Positions 53,134 through 62,045 of a stretch of 64,000 bases of DNA are shown in pieces. The position numbers and the translations under genes are program-made. The notes below the pieces were generated by a model, which worked only from the letters and a program-made list of their open reading frames with translations, was not told the origin of the DNA and made no database searches. This DNA is from Paenibacillus sp. 453mf (GTDB taxonomy: Bacteria > Bacillota > Bacilli > Paenibacillales > Paenibacillaceae), in contig NZ_FPAC01000001.1 in the NCBI RefSeq assembly GCF_900116105.1, forward strand, positions 1,044,862 through 1,108,861. The letters run 5' to 3'. Numbering within the stretch: the first letter of the stretch is position 1; every line of letters starts with the position of its first letter.

Positions 53134-56100
53134 TTGAACGTGTTGTATCAGCGTTCTCCGAGGATGAAGGAAGTGCTCAAGAAGGAAACATTGGAGATTC
53201 TGCGTCCTCCGATTGAGCCCAGCAAACCTTCTTTCTCGATGATTTCATTAATTATACCGCTAGTTATGACATTGGCTACGGTGGGACTTTATTTTTATTT
53301 GAGCCGTACTGGTCGATTTGGTAACAGTAGTTACATGACCATTCAAATGGTGATGATGACAATGATGCTGGCAACGTATACGATTCCTTTCTTTGTATAC
53401 CTCGGCAATAAAAAAGAATATCATAAGAGGCTCGTAGAGAGAGAAGAAATGTACAAATCGCAGCTTGCAAAGCATCGTGAAGAGCTTGAGAGAGAAGCCG
53501 CGAGGCAGGTTCAGATTACCCATGAAATTCATGGGGATCCTGAAGTGTGCAGTCAGATAGTAAAGAACAGACACAGCTCTTTATGGGAGCGTTCACCCGA
53601 TGATGATGATTTTCTGGCCGTGCGCGCCGGTATAGGTGCTGAACCTTTTCGAATTACAATTGCTCCTCCAAGATTTGATGGTTATGAGCGGGAACCGCTG
53701 ATCGAGGCTGCTCATGAATTGGCTGAAGATTTTGTGTCAGTCGAAGGTGCATCCATTGCACTGCCAATCTACGAGTCAAAAATTGTAGGTATTGTAGGAG
53801 ATCGTGAGGATGTCCTATCTATGCTCCGTGTGATTATTACACAGATTACGACAAGACATTCGCCGGATGAGGTCAAGCTGGCTGCTTTTTATGAAGAAAA
53901 AGAAGCTGAGGAATTTGAATGGATGCGCTGGTTCCCTCACATTTGGGATGATGAACGCGGACAGCGGTTTATGGCTGACAGACACAGCGGTGCCCATCAG
54001 CTGGCAGATAGTCTATACACGACGCTGAACCGCCGTAAGAATTCCAGGAAAGAGAGAGGTAAGAGAGGACCAGACATACCAGTGTATGTTGTTCTTATGT
54101 CCGAGCGAGACATTATTGAAGAAGAACCTTTGCTGCCTCTGATTCTGGAAGATCCTGAAGCTATTACAACTTGTACGATTATACTGGCTTCCCGCAAAGA
54201 GCATTTGCCTATGCATTGTCAGCTCGTTGTTGAGGCGGGTAAGAACGAAGGAAGCTACTCCAAGAAGACCGAACAGGCAGATGTCATACATCAGGCTTTT
54301 GTACCCGATCGAATGACACGATCCGAGGCGGAGATTTGTGCTCGAAATATGGCGCCGCTTCGATTGAAGCGCTCCTCTGCTTCTGAAATACCTCCCTTGC
54401 TTCCTTTATTCGATATGATGGAAGTATCCAGGGTGGAACAGCTTGATGTCGCTGACAGATGGACCCGGAACAGACTTCCCAACACATTGCCTGTGCCAAT
54501 GGGAGTAAGGGCTGGCGGCAAGAGAGTATATCTTAACCTTCATGACAAGATAGAACGACAGGGGCACGGTCCTCACGGATTAATTGCCGGAACAACAGGA
54601 TCGGGAAAGAGTGAAGTAATCCAATCTATCGTTGCATCTCTAGCCTCCGAATTTCACCCGCATGACTTGGCGTTTATGCTGATCGACTATAAAGGCGGTG
54701 GAATGTCCAACACATTTGAGAAGCTGCCTCATGTTGTCGGGACGATTACGAATCTTGACCAATCATTAATGGAAAGAGCAAAAATATCACTTCGTGCAGA
54801 ACTGATGCGTAGGCAGAAAATACTGAATGATGCTGGGAATTTGCAGCATATTGATGAGTATTATAAATGGCTGGGCTCAAACCATGCCGACCCACTGCCG
54901 CATCTAGTTATCATAATTGATGAGTTCGCCCAGCTGAAACGGGAGCAGCCGGAATTCATGGATGAGCTGATTAGTATTGCTGCCATAGGCAGAACATTAG
55001 GCGTTCACTTGATTCTGGCCACACAAAAACCAGCCGGTGTCGTTGATGACAAGATCTGGAGTAACTCTAGATTCAGAATCTGCTTACGGGTTCAAAGCGA
55101 GGGAGACAGCCGGGATATGATCAAAATTCCGAATGCCGCCTGGATCACGAAGCCGGGCCGCGGTTATTTTCAGGTCGGCAGTGACGAAGTATTTGAAGAA
55201 ATGCAATTTGCATGGAGTGGGGCACCTTATACCTCACATACCGATGATAGTGCTTCTTCTCTTCCACTTATGGAAGTTAGATTAAATGGTAAGCGAGAGC
55301 CTCTGTTAACGGGGGAGAGAGTATCCATGATGCAGTCGGAAGGCTCCTCCAAGCAGCTTCAAGTCTTTATTGATCATATTTCAGAGGTAGCCGAGCAAGC
55401 TGGGATTGAGAGATTACAAGGCCCGTGGCTTCCTCCATTACCAGAAGTCATCGGATGGGAAGAGCTGGTTATGGATGGCTCAGTCTCAGAGAGTTCAGAC
55501 TCTGCCCCTGCGGACCAACTTGAACCGGTTGTCGGTATTGTAGATGATCTGACGAATCAGAAGCAGGTACCAATGTCCATTAACTTAGGTCAAGGTCATC
55601 TTGCGGTATACGGAATGCCTGGCCTTGGCAAAACAACTTTTGTACAGACGATGATCATGTCGCTTGCCAGAAGCTGCAGCAATTGGCATGGATATGTTAT
55701 TGATATGGGCAGAATGATGCGTGATTTTAGACAGCTTCCGCAAATTGGAGGAGTAATGTCTGCTGAGGATGATGACAGAATTAAACGGCTGTTTCGTTAT
55801 TTAGCCAAAGTCTTCACACATAGGAGAGAATTAATAGCAGAAGCAGGTGTCAAGACCGTTACAGCCTATCGCAGAAGCACGGGACAAACCATGCCTCAGA
55901 TTATCGTATGTATAGACGGCTACTTATCCTTTAGAAATTCTTACCCGGATGAGAATGAACAGCTGGAGATATTCATGCGAGAAGGTCTAAGTCTGGGAGT
56001 TACATTTGTAGTCACAGCCAATCGTATAACAGACATTTTCGAGAAGATCAGAAGCAATATAACCAATGCGGTTTCTTTTGAAATGGCTGATCCGAGCGAT

Positions 56101-57129
56101 TATTATTATGCGGTTGGAAGACCGGCACGTGTCCCTAACGGTTATCCTCCTGGTCGAGGACTTGTTAAAGGGCATGTACCTCCACTTGAGTTCCAAACGG
56201 TTCTGCCTGTGTCCGGTCTAGATGAGGCAGAGCGAGCGGATCAACTAAGAACAATGATTGGAACCGTAAATCATACTTACACAGGCGCCACACCGCAGAA
56301 GATAGAACCGCTTCCGGAAGTCTTTACGCTAGCAGAAGTGCTGCAGAATACACAACTTACTCGGAGTCAAGAACAAAAAGATATATTTAATGTGCCCGTT
56401 GGACTCATGACAGATGACCTTGAAGTGTTTAATATCAGTCTTCGTGAAGGACCGCACTTTATGGTTGCAAGCCCACTCGAGAGCGGTAAGACCAGCTTTA
56501 TGCTGACATGGATGCTGTCCTTGGCTTACCACTATAGTCCTGATGAACTGCACATATATTCCATTGATACGAGGTATGGGGAAGAAGGTTTAAGCCGGCT
56601 TTCCAATCTGCCTCATATTCGCAAGAATGCCTCTAGGGATGAAGAGCTGGGCCCGCTAATACAGGAAGTATATGATATGGTCATGAGACTTAGAGCGGAT
56701 CGCTGTGGCCCAGAGATTGTATTGTTTATAGATGATGCTGATACACTAGCGAAGCAGATGAATGATTTTACGATGAAAGATCAACTTGCTGCTATTGTAC
56801 GTCAAGGCAGAGATCGTGGAGTACATGTTATTATCGCGGGGGTTGCCGCAGATTTCCCAACATTCGGTGCCGACTGGGTGACGGATATTAAAGCAACACA
56901 AAGCGGACTGTTGTTCGGGACGTTAGACCCTAACGATTTGTCGTTCTTCCGCATTCCTTTTTCGGAATCGAATACGGCCTCGGGTGGTTTGAAAGTCCTG
57001 CCTGCAGGACAAGGGTACTATGTAAAAAGAAGATTTTCCAGGATTAAAGCAGCACTGCCATGGAATAACAATATGGAACGTGCCGATTGGATCGAAAAAA
57101 TTCGCAACCGATGGCATGTTGTAGTTTGA
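53134..57129 (+). CDS. essC: type VII secretion ATPase EssC/EccC
   Basis: 1331 residues from a TTG 7 bases after GGGAGG; a longer frame from 53104 lacks a site. Two membrane helices near residues 35-56 and 67-90 follow only about 30 residues, so the two FHA domains of Staphylococcus EssC are absent. Three FtsK/SpoIIIE ATPase domains follow. Domain 1 has GTTGSGKS at 486-493 with IIIDEFAQL. Domain 2 has GMPGLGKTT at 827-835 with a weak Walker B (VCIDGYLSF). Domain 3 has SPLESGKTS at 1113-1121 with LFIDDADTL. It is the motor that recognises and exports WXG100 substrates. Confidence 0.93.
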   Translation: MNVLYQRSPRMKEVLKKETLEILRPPIEPSKPSFSMISLIIPLVMTLATVGLYFYLSRTGRFGNSSYMTIQMVMMTMMLATYTIPFFVYLGNKKEYHKRLVEREEMYKSQLAKHREELEREAARQVQITHEIHGDPEVCSQIVKNRHSSLWERSPDDDDFLAVRAGIGAEPFRITIAPPRFDGYEREPLIEAAHELAEDFVSVEGASIALPIYESKIVGIVGDREDVLSMLRVIITQITTRHSPDEVKLAAFYEEKEAEEFEWMRWFPHIWDDERGQRFMADRHSGAHQLADSLYTTLNRRKNSRKERGKRGPDIPVYVVLMSERDIIEEEPLLPLILEDPEAITTCTIILASRKEHLPMHCQLVVEAGKNEGSYSKKTEQADVIHQAFVPDRMTRSEAEICARNMAPLRLKRSSASEIPPLLPLFDMMEVSRVEQLDVADRWTRNRLPNTLPVPMGVRAGGKRVYLNLHDKIERQGHGPHGLIAGTTGSGKSEVIQSIVASLASEFHPHDLAFMLIDYKGGGMSNTFEKLPHVVGTITNLDQSLMERAKISLRAELMRRQKILNDAGNLQHIDEYYKWLGSNHADPLPHLVIIIDEFAQLKREQPEFMDELISIAAIGRTLGVHLILATQKPAGVVDDKIWSNSRFRICLRVQSEGDSRDMIKIPNAAWITKPGRGYFQVGSDEVFEEMQFAWSGAPYTSHTDDSASSLPLMEVRLNGKREPLLTGERVSMMQSEGSSKQLQVFIDHISEVAEQAGIERLQGPWLPPLPEVIGWEELVMDGSVSESSDSAPADQLEPVVGIVDDLTNQKQVPMSINLGQGHLAVYGMPGLGKTTFVQTMIMSLARSCSNWHGYVIDMGRMMRDFRQLPQIGGVMSAEDDDRIKRLFRYLAKVFTHRRELIAEAGVKTVTAYRRSTGQTMPQIIVCIDGYLSFRNSYPDENEQLEIFMREGLSLGVTFVVTANRITDIFEKIRSNITNAVSFEMADPSDYYYAVGRPARVPNGYPPGRGLVKGHVPPLEFQTVLPVSGLDEAERADQLRTMIGTVNHTYTGATPQKIEPLPEVFTLAEVLQNTQLTRSQEQKDIFNVPVGLMTDDLEVFNISLREGPHFMVASPLESGKTSFMLTWMLSLAYHYSPDELHIYSIDTRYGEEGLSRLSNLPHIRKNASRDEELGPLIQEVYDMVMRLRADRCGPEIVLFIDDADTLAKQMNDFTMKDQLAAIVRQGRDRGVHVIIAGVAADFPTFGADWVTDIKATQSGLLFGTLDPNDLSFFRIPFSESNTASGGLKVLPAGQGYYVKRRFSRIKAALPWNNNMERADWIEKIRNRWHVVV

Positions 57130-57145
57130 AGGGAGGTGGCTCATA

Positions 57146-57979
57146 ATGTTGACGGTTAATCATTCCAAACAGAAAGTAGTAACACTGGAACAGAAGGAAC
57201 TGTTCTTTCTGGCAGGGATCATAGGTTCTGATCGATTGCTTGGTATTGAGGACCCGTTTGTAGGATATCTGACAGAGGATATCGTAATGGAATGGGAGAA
57301 TACCAAAGAAGAGTTATTAACTAAAGGGTATTTGACCCAAGATCAAGACTCCAGTGAACTCATCATGACACCAACCGTGTTCTCAAGAGTAGCCATTGCA
57401 GGTTTGTCCTCCAGAGCTTGCCGTTTCGAAATAAAGAAGAAGCGAGGAGCGAAGTATAAAGGATATCTGCACTGCACGAATGAACGCGTAGTGGAATTGA
57501 TCCGGACACAAGAGGAGCCCTATACCTGCCAGTTATCAGACCTGGGCAATGTTGAACAGGCCTGTAAATCGGTTATGAGCAAGATTAAATGGGGAACTGA
57601 GCACACAAAGAACGATATTCCGGCTTTGATGTTCTCAAAGAAGCGCTTTTTTGAGATCGTTAATGACTCAATTCTTGATGAAGAGTCATTGACCGGCCAG
57701 TTGTCGGAGGCTTGCTACGATTTCCAGGGAGCAGCAGCTTTGGCCCATACATTAATCCATCAAGAGACTGAAGGGGAGCTTCAGCTGCTTGTGTGGACTG
57801 GACAGAAATGGGATTCACAGTCCGCTGCTTTTATCTCCAGCAACTCTATGAACTGGCTTTTTCGTATGAGTACAGTAGGTAAAGGTGATTGGCTCATCGC
57901 TACACCTATGGGTCAAGGAGACTTTAAGGATATGCTTCTAGAGTGGCTGATACAGCCAGCAGATCATGAAGAAAGGTGA
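57146..57979 (+). CDS. unrecognised T7SS-associated protein, possible chaperone
   Basis: 277 residues, no family I can name. The N-terminal third (VTLEQKELFFLAGIIGSDRL and on) looks like a winged-helix or EspG-like helical start. The middle, RACRFEIKKKRGAKYKGYLH, is basic. The end is strand-helix (LQLLVWTGQKWDSQSAAFIS). No signal peptide or membrane helix is present. It sits between essC (16 bases) and the WXG-like gene (overlapping by a few bases), the place where substrate chaperones or effectors are encoded. EspG-like chaperone function is a guess from position and general shape. Confidence 0.7.
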   Translation: MLTVNHSKQKVVTLEQKELFFLAGIIGSDRLLGIEDPFVGYLTEDIVMEWENTKEELLTKGYLTQDQDSSELIMTPTVFSRVAIAGLSSRACRFEIKKKRGAKYKGYLHCTNERVVELIRTQEEPYTCQLSDLGNVEQACKSVMSKIKWGTEHTKNDIPALMFSKKRFFEIVNDSILDEESLTGQLSEACYDFQGAAALAHTLIHQETEGELQLLVWTGQKWDSQSAAFISSNSMNWLFRMSTVGKGDWLIATPMGQGDFKDMLLEWLIQPADHEER

Positions 57980-57984
57980 TGTAT

Positions 57985-58503
57985 ATGCGCATTCGTGTGG
58001 AACCGGATGTGCTTCGGACGCTTAGTGGGCAGCTACAGCATGCGGCGGAGCAAATTCAGCAAATTGTTGTTGGTTTAGAACAAGCCCTTGGTAGAATAGA
58101 AGGCGATACCGCCGTTCATGAGGGAATTGTATATGAATGGATGAGGTCGAAGCAGCTCGCCGGCCATATTGAATTGGAACTTGAGAGATTCGGCTCTGAT
58201 CTGCTACGCAAGGCGGAAAATTTCAAGCTCGCTGACGAAGATTACCATTCATTTTTAACTCATGTTGATTTCACAAACGTTTCACCGATGCGTATGCTGC
58301 AATCTCAGTACCTGGAATCTATCAAGAGCGATAAGCCCTTAGTATTTTCGGTTTCCAATCCTAGGTCTGCTGTCATGGCCATTCAGCAATCCTGGAGCCC
58401 TGATGATCAGTTAAGCGATATGGGGACCCTGCGGTTAGCAACCGAACTGAACCCTGCAGGGTGGAAGTTTACGGACCCTTCTCTAGGAGCTAAGGTCGGT
58501 TGA
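57985..58503 (+). CDS. WXG-like T7SS substrate candidate
   Basis: 172 residues from the ATG 8 bases after GAAAGG (MRIRVEPDVLRTLSGQLQHA); GTG at 57976 and ATG at 57979 are alternatives. The N-terminal 85 residues form a helical hairpin like WXG100/LXG proteins: heptads in AAEQIQQIVVGLEQALGRI, then YEWMRS in place of the WXG turn, then a second helix. The C-terminal half (SPMRMLQSQYLESIKSDKPL and on) is less regular and may be a small cargo domain. A substrate of the adjacent EssC is the best guess. Confidence 0.72.
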   Translation: MRIRVEPDVLRTLSGQLQHAAEQIQQIVVGLEQALGRIEGDTAVHEGIVYEWMRSKQLAGHIELELERFGSDLLRKAENFKLADEDYHSFLTHVDFTNVSPMRMLQSQYLESIKSDKPLVFSVSNPRSAVMAIQQSWSPDDQLSDMGTLRLATELNPAGWKFTDPSLGAKVG

Positions 58504-58581
58504 GAATTTTGTCAACTCTATGTTATAAGCAGTTTCATAGGCTCGATTCTGGGTGATATACAATTAGGACCAATGACTTTA

Positions 58582-58596
58582 GACACGGTTCGTGTC
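58582..58596 (+). repeat. hairpin upstream of the WXG100 gene
   Basis: GACACG-GTT-CGTGTC, 6-bp perfect stem. It may stabilise or process the mRNA to raise WXG100 expression; no T run. Confidence 0.4.
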
Positions 58597-58661
58597 ATTT
58601 GGTACAATTTTCATGTGCTTCACCTAAATATTTGCAGATGAAAAAGGAGGAAGTCCCTACT

Positions 58662-58937
58662 ATGTCAGGACGTATTTTAATATCCCCAGAACAGGTAGAC
58701 CAAGTGGCAAATCAATTCAAACAAAGCGGTGAACAAAGTCAACAGATCGTTTCCAGCTTGACTCAATCCATCAATGGAATGGAAGGACAATGGGAAGGTA
58801 TGACGAAACAACGTTTCTTCCAAGAGTTCCAAGAAGCGAGCAAGCAAATGCAGAGCTTTGTTCAAACATTGAATAGTATCAGCCAAGAACTAACCGCAAT
58901 TGCTGCGAAATTCCGTCAGGTTGACCAATCCCGCTAA
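58662..58937 (+). CDS. WXG100 family type VII secretion protein
   Basis: 91 residues from the ATG (MSGRILISPEQVDQVANQFK) behind AAAAAGGAGG, normal for WXG100. The turn motif is GQWEG. The C-terminus ends in AAKFRQVDQ with an F-x3-D version of the YxxxD/E signal. It is the exported structural or effector partner of EssC, usually a helical-hairpin dimer. It is followed by a terminator, so the kinase module behind it needs readthrough or its own promoter. Confidence 0.94.
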   Translation: MSGRILISPEQVDQVANQFKQSGEQSQQIVSSLTQSINGMEGQWEGMTKQRFFQEFQEASKQMQSFVQTLNSISQELTAIAAKFRQVDQSR

Positions 58938-59060
58938 TACGGAATTATTTGAACGTATATTATTTGAATCCATTTCATAATACCTTTAGCTGCTTTTATC
59001 AAGAGGATAAATAGTTTTGATTTCACCTTTTTAATGAGTTATGAAATTGAATCACTTAGG

Positions 59061-59094
59061 AAACCGGGAGTTTTCATAAACTTCCGGTTTTCTT
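59061..59094 (+). terminator. terminator after the WXG100 gene
   Basis: AAACCGGGAGTTT pairs with AAACTTCCGGTTT (one mismatch), then TTCTT. Confidence 0.75.
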
Positions 59095-59124
59095 GCATCA
59101 CAACGTTAAAAGAGAGGGATGTTC

Positions 59125-61257
59125 ATGTCTTTTCAACCTAAACCCGGTGATGAGATCCTTATTCATGGTGAGAAATATCTGGTAGGACAGCATCCGGCAG
59201 CTTCAGGAATTGCTTACGCACAAACAGGAAGGCAAGGCACTGTATATAAACTAGTGCCACTGAATGGGCAGGAATATGAGTCAAAAGCCCTGAAGGTGTT
59301 CTTTCCTAAATTCCGTGTTCCGGCTATGGTATATCAATCGGAGCAAATGGAGAAATACAGTGAAATATCAGGTTTGCAAGTATGTAAACGAGACGTGCTC
59401 ACTCCTGAAAGAAACGGAAAATTAATAAGTGAGCACGGAGATCTTCTATATTCAGTGCTCATGCCTTGGGTCGATGGCATCAGCTGGTTTGATATCATCT
59501 GTGACAAGAAGCAGCTGACGGCGGAAGAGAGCCTTATTCTAGCTTCGTCGCTTGCGAGCATAGGTTCAGCGATGGAACAGAGGGGCATCGCACACTGTGA
59601 TCTCTCAGCGCCTAACGTCCTAGTTCCGTTTTTTTCCGAAGTAGAACGGCCTGAAGGAGCTGCAGCCGTTGAATTAGTCGACGTAGAGCAGCTATATAGT
59701 CCAAAGATGGATCGGCCTGATGCACTTCTTGCGGGTTCAGCTGGCTATGCTGCTCACCGGATCGTAAATAGCGGTCTGTGGAGCAGCTACGCTGACCGGT
59801 TTGCCGGAGCGGTCATATTAGCAGAAATGCTTGGCTTCAGTGACCCCGAGATAGTAAACCGAACTTATGGAGAAAGCTTCTTCGATCAGAGAGAGCTTCA
59901 AACGAGCTGTGAGCGATATCGCAAGCTCCAGCAATCACTTGAATCCAGGTTCGGATCCAAAATTGCAGAACTGTTCGGCAGAGCATGGCATAGTCAGGAT
60001 CTAAGCAGCTGCCCTACATTTGGAGAATGGCTAGTAGCCATATCGACTATTGATCTGAATGATGTTCCCGTACAGAATACCAGTACAGAAGGTGTTTCCA
60101 CAGGAACAGAAGATGACAGCCCTGTTGGGAGAACAGCGGCAACGACGGTAGCTGAAGATGGGAACAGCTCCGTCTCATCTCATGAGGAGGAGGCAGCACT
60201 CGCAGGTCTCACTTATTCAGCGAATTCAGGAACCGACAAGAAGCAGCTGGATCGATTGCTCCAGGAAGCTTCCATTAAAGAAAGTAAGGGAGAGCAGAAT
60301 GCTGCCCTTGACTTATATAAATCAGCATTGCATTTGGAGAAGCCTGGAACGGCCTTGTATGTTGAGATTGCAGCAGCGATCAGTCAAATTGAAGATGCCT
60401 TGCCTACAGAATCAGATGAGCCCAAGAGTTCTCGCTTCTCTAAATTCCGTAGTCGAAAAGCCGTTATTGTTGGAGCAGCGGTGCTGTTAATCGGCATCAT
60501 TGCAATTCCAGGAATGCATACACTGGCAGAGCAGGCGGAAACGAAGCAGCTTGAGGCGCAGCGTCAGGCAGAGCTTGAGAAGCAGGAGAAGGCGAAGAAA
60601 GCAGAGGAAGCGGCAAAGCTTGCTGAAGAGAATAAGAAAAAGCAAGAAGCTGAGCTTGCCTTGAAGCAAGCTGAGGAAGAAAAGGCTCGTCTGGCCGCTG
60701 AGAAAGAGCGAGCCGCCCTGCAGGCGAAATATGAAAAGCAGGCGAAATATGAGGCATATTTAGCTCAAGTTGAAGCGAAGCAGAAGGCTAAGGAAAAGGC
60801 AGCTCTGCAGGCGAAATATGATAAGCAAGCCAAATATGAACAATATTTAGCTCAGCTAGAAGAGAAGAAAGCCCGCCAGGCTGAAGCTGAAACAGCAGCT
60901 GCGAAAGAGGCTGCAGCAAAGGCGGAAGAAGCGAAACAGGCTCAGGCTAAGGCGGCCGCTGCAGCTGCAGCAGAAAAAGAAGCCCAAAAAGCAGCGGCAG
61001 AAAAAGCAGCGAAGGAGAAGGCGGCACTCAAGCAGAAACGTGCCCAGAATGTGAAGCAGCTTATTGCCTATTACAATCTAGCTTATAATGCACAGCAAGG
61101 ACGCAAGGTTGAATCTGCCAGAAATCACGCAAACGCCTTTATGGAGCTGTACAATCAGGATGCGGAATACTTTGCCGGAGTTGGGAAAGTGGGACAGCGT
61201 AAGTCGCACATCTATAAATTTATTAGAAATAGAAGCTATAAATTGCCTGATATTTAA
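59125..61257 (+). CDS. membrane-anchored protein kinase-like protein of the T7SS locus
   Basis: 710 residues from the ATG 6 bases after GAGAGGG. The N-terminal kinase domain keeps the key residues: a G-loop-like TGRQGTVYK, Lys57 (KALKVFF), catalytic Asp159 and Asn164 (HCDLSAPN) and a metal Asp186 in VDVEQLY where DFG is expected. GYAAHR may stand for GYAAPE. A low-complexity linker, then one membrane helix at about 446-466, then a Lys/Glu/Ala coiled coil with a 29-residue tandem repeat. The C-terminal 60 residues are globular and probably extracellular. It may replace EssB, whose cytosolic domain is a pseudokinase; here catalysis looks possible. Confidence 0.8.
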   Translation: MSFQPKPGDEILIHGEKYLVGQHPAASGIAYAQTGRQGTVYKLVPLNGQEYESKALKVFFPKFRVPAMVYQSEQMEKYSEISGLQVCKRDVLTPERNGKLISEHGDLLYSVLMPWVDGISWFDIICDKKQLTAEESLILASSLASIGSAMEQRGIAHCDLSAPNVLVPFFSEVERPEGAAAVELVDVEQLYSPKMDRPDALLAGSAGYAAHRIVNSGLWSSYADRFAGAVILAEMLGFSDPEIVNRTYGESFFDQRELQTSCERYRKLQQSLESRFGSKIAELFGRAWHSQDLSSCPTFGEWLVAISTIDLNDVPVQNTSTEGVSTGTEDDSPVGRTAATTVAEDGNSSVSSHEEEAALAGLTYSANSGTDKKQLDRLLQEASIKESKGEQNAALDLYKSALHLEKPGTALYVEIAAAISQIEDALPTESDEPKSSRFSKFRSRKAVIVGAAVLLIGIIAIPGMHTLAEQAETKQLEAQRQAELEKQEKAKKAEEAAKLAEENKKKQEAELALKQAEEEKARLAAEKERAALQAKYEKQAKYEAYLAQVEAKQKAKEKAALQAKYDKQAKYEQYLAQLEEKKARQAEAETAAAKEAAAKAEEAKQAQAKAAAAAAAEKEAQKAAAEKAAKEKAALKQKRAQNVKQLIAYYNLAYNAQQGRKVESARNHANAFMELYNQDAEYFAGVGKVGQRKSHIYKFIRNRSYKLPDI
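60712..60885 (+). repeat. 29-residue tandem repeat in the kinase coiled coil
   Basis: Two 87-bp copies start at 60712 and 60799. Each encodes a segment beginning AALQAKYxKQAKYExYLAQ. The copies differ at several bases. Confidence 0.7.
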
Positions 61258-61278
61258 ACTAGGGGTGAATGAACGGTA

Positions 61279-62031
61279 ATGAACTATACGATACAAGCAT
61301 CTCAGAGAACGCCGGCCCTCATCATTTATTTAATTGACATAAGTGCATCCATGAATATGATGATGGATAATCGCAGAAGAATGGACATCGTGTACGAAGC
61401 ATTGTCACTTGCCATACGTCAAATGGTGTTTCGTTCTACCAAAGGAAGTAGACTGACACCAAGGTATCGAATTGCAATTCTTGCGTACAGTGATGATGTG
61501 TATGATCTGCTTGGAGGCGTTAAGGGAATAGATGAAATTGCGGCGATTGGCTCTATTCCCGATTTAACTCCGATGCGGTTCTCAGATTCGGCCAAAGCAT
61601 TTCTTCAGGCAGAGAAAATCTTGCAGGCTGAGCTTCCCTTTATGCAGGATTGTCCTGCCCCTTTGATATGTCACATGACAGACGGAGTCGCAACGGGAGA
61701 AGACCCGGAGCCGATTGCCAGACGAATTATGAATATGAGTGTTCCTGACGGGAATGTCCTTATCGAAAACATCTTCATTTCGGATCATCTGCTAAGTGCA
61801 CCGATACCAGAACCGAGAAGATGGACTGGAATTTCACAGGACACAGAACTGAAAGATGAGCATGGAGAAAAATTGAAGAAGATGTCTTCGCCTCTTCCGG
61901 AGAGCTATAGGGAAATGCTCGTAGAGGCGGATTATTTGCTTGCCCCGGGCTCGTTGATGATGCTCCCAGGGACTTGTGCAGAACTTGTATCCATCGGATT
62001 TCAAATGTCAGCGGCAACGCCGGTTAGGTAA
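61279..62031 (+). CDS. TerY-like von Willebrand factor A protein
   Basis: 250 residues, all cytosolic. The MIDAS is visible as Asp20-x-Ser22-x-Ser24 (YLIDISASM), a Thr region in SIPDLTPMRF, and Asp in CHMTDGVATGED. The layout resembles TerY and the VWA part of type VI PpkA. VWA proteins assemble partners around a divalent ion. It lies 21 bases after the kinase gene and 14 bases before the PP2C gene, so all three are cotranscribed. A role as bridge between kinase, phosphatase and target is inferred. Confidence 0.85.
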   Translation: MNYTIQASQRTPALIIYLIDISASMNMMMDNRRRMDIVYEALSLAIRQMVFRSTKGSRLTPRYRIAILAYSDDVYDLLGGVKGIDEIAAIGSIPDLTPMRFSDSAKAFLQAEKILQAELPFMQDCPAPLICHMTDGVATGEDPEPIARRIMNMSVPDGNVLIENIFISDHLLSAPIPEPRRWTGISQDTELKDEHGEKLKKMSSPLPESYREMLVEADYLLAPGSLMMLPGTCAELVSIGFQMSAATPVR

Positions 62032-62045
62032 GGGGGAGTTAAGAA

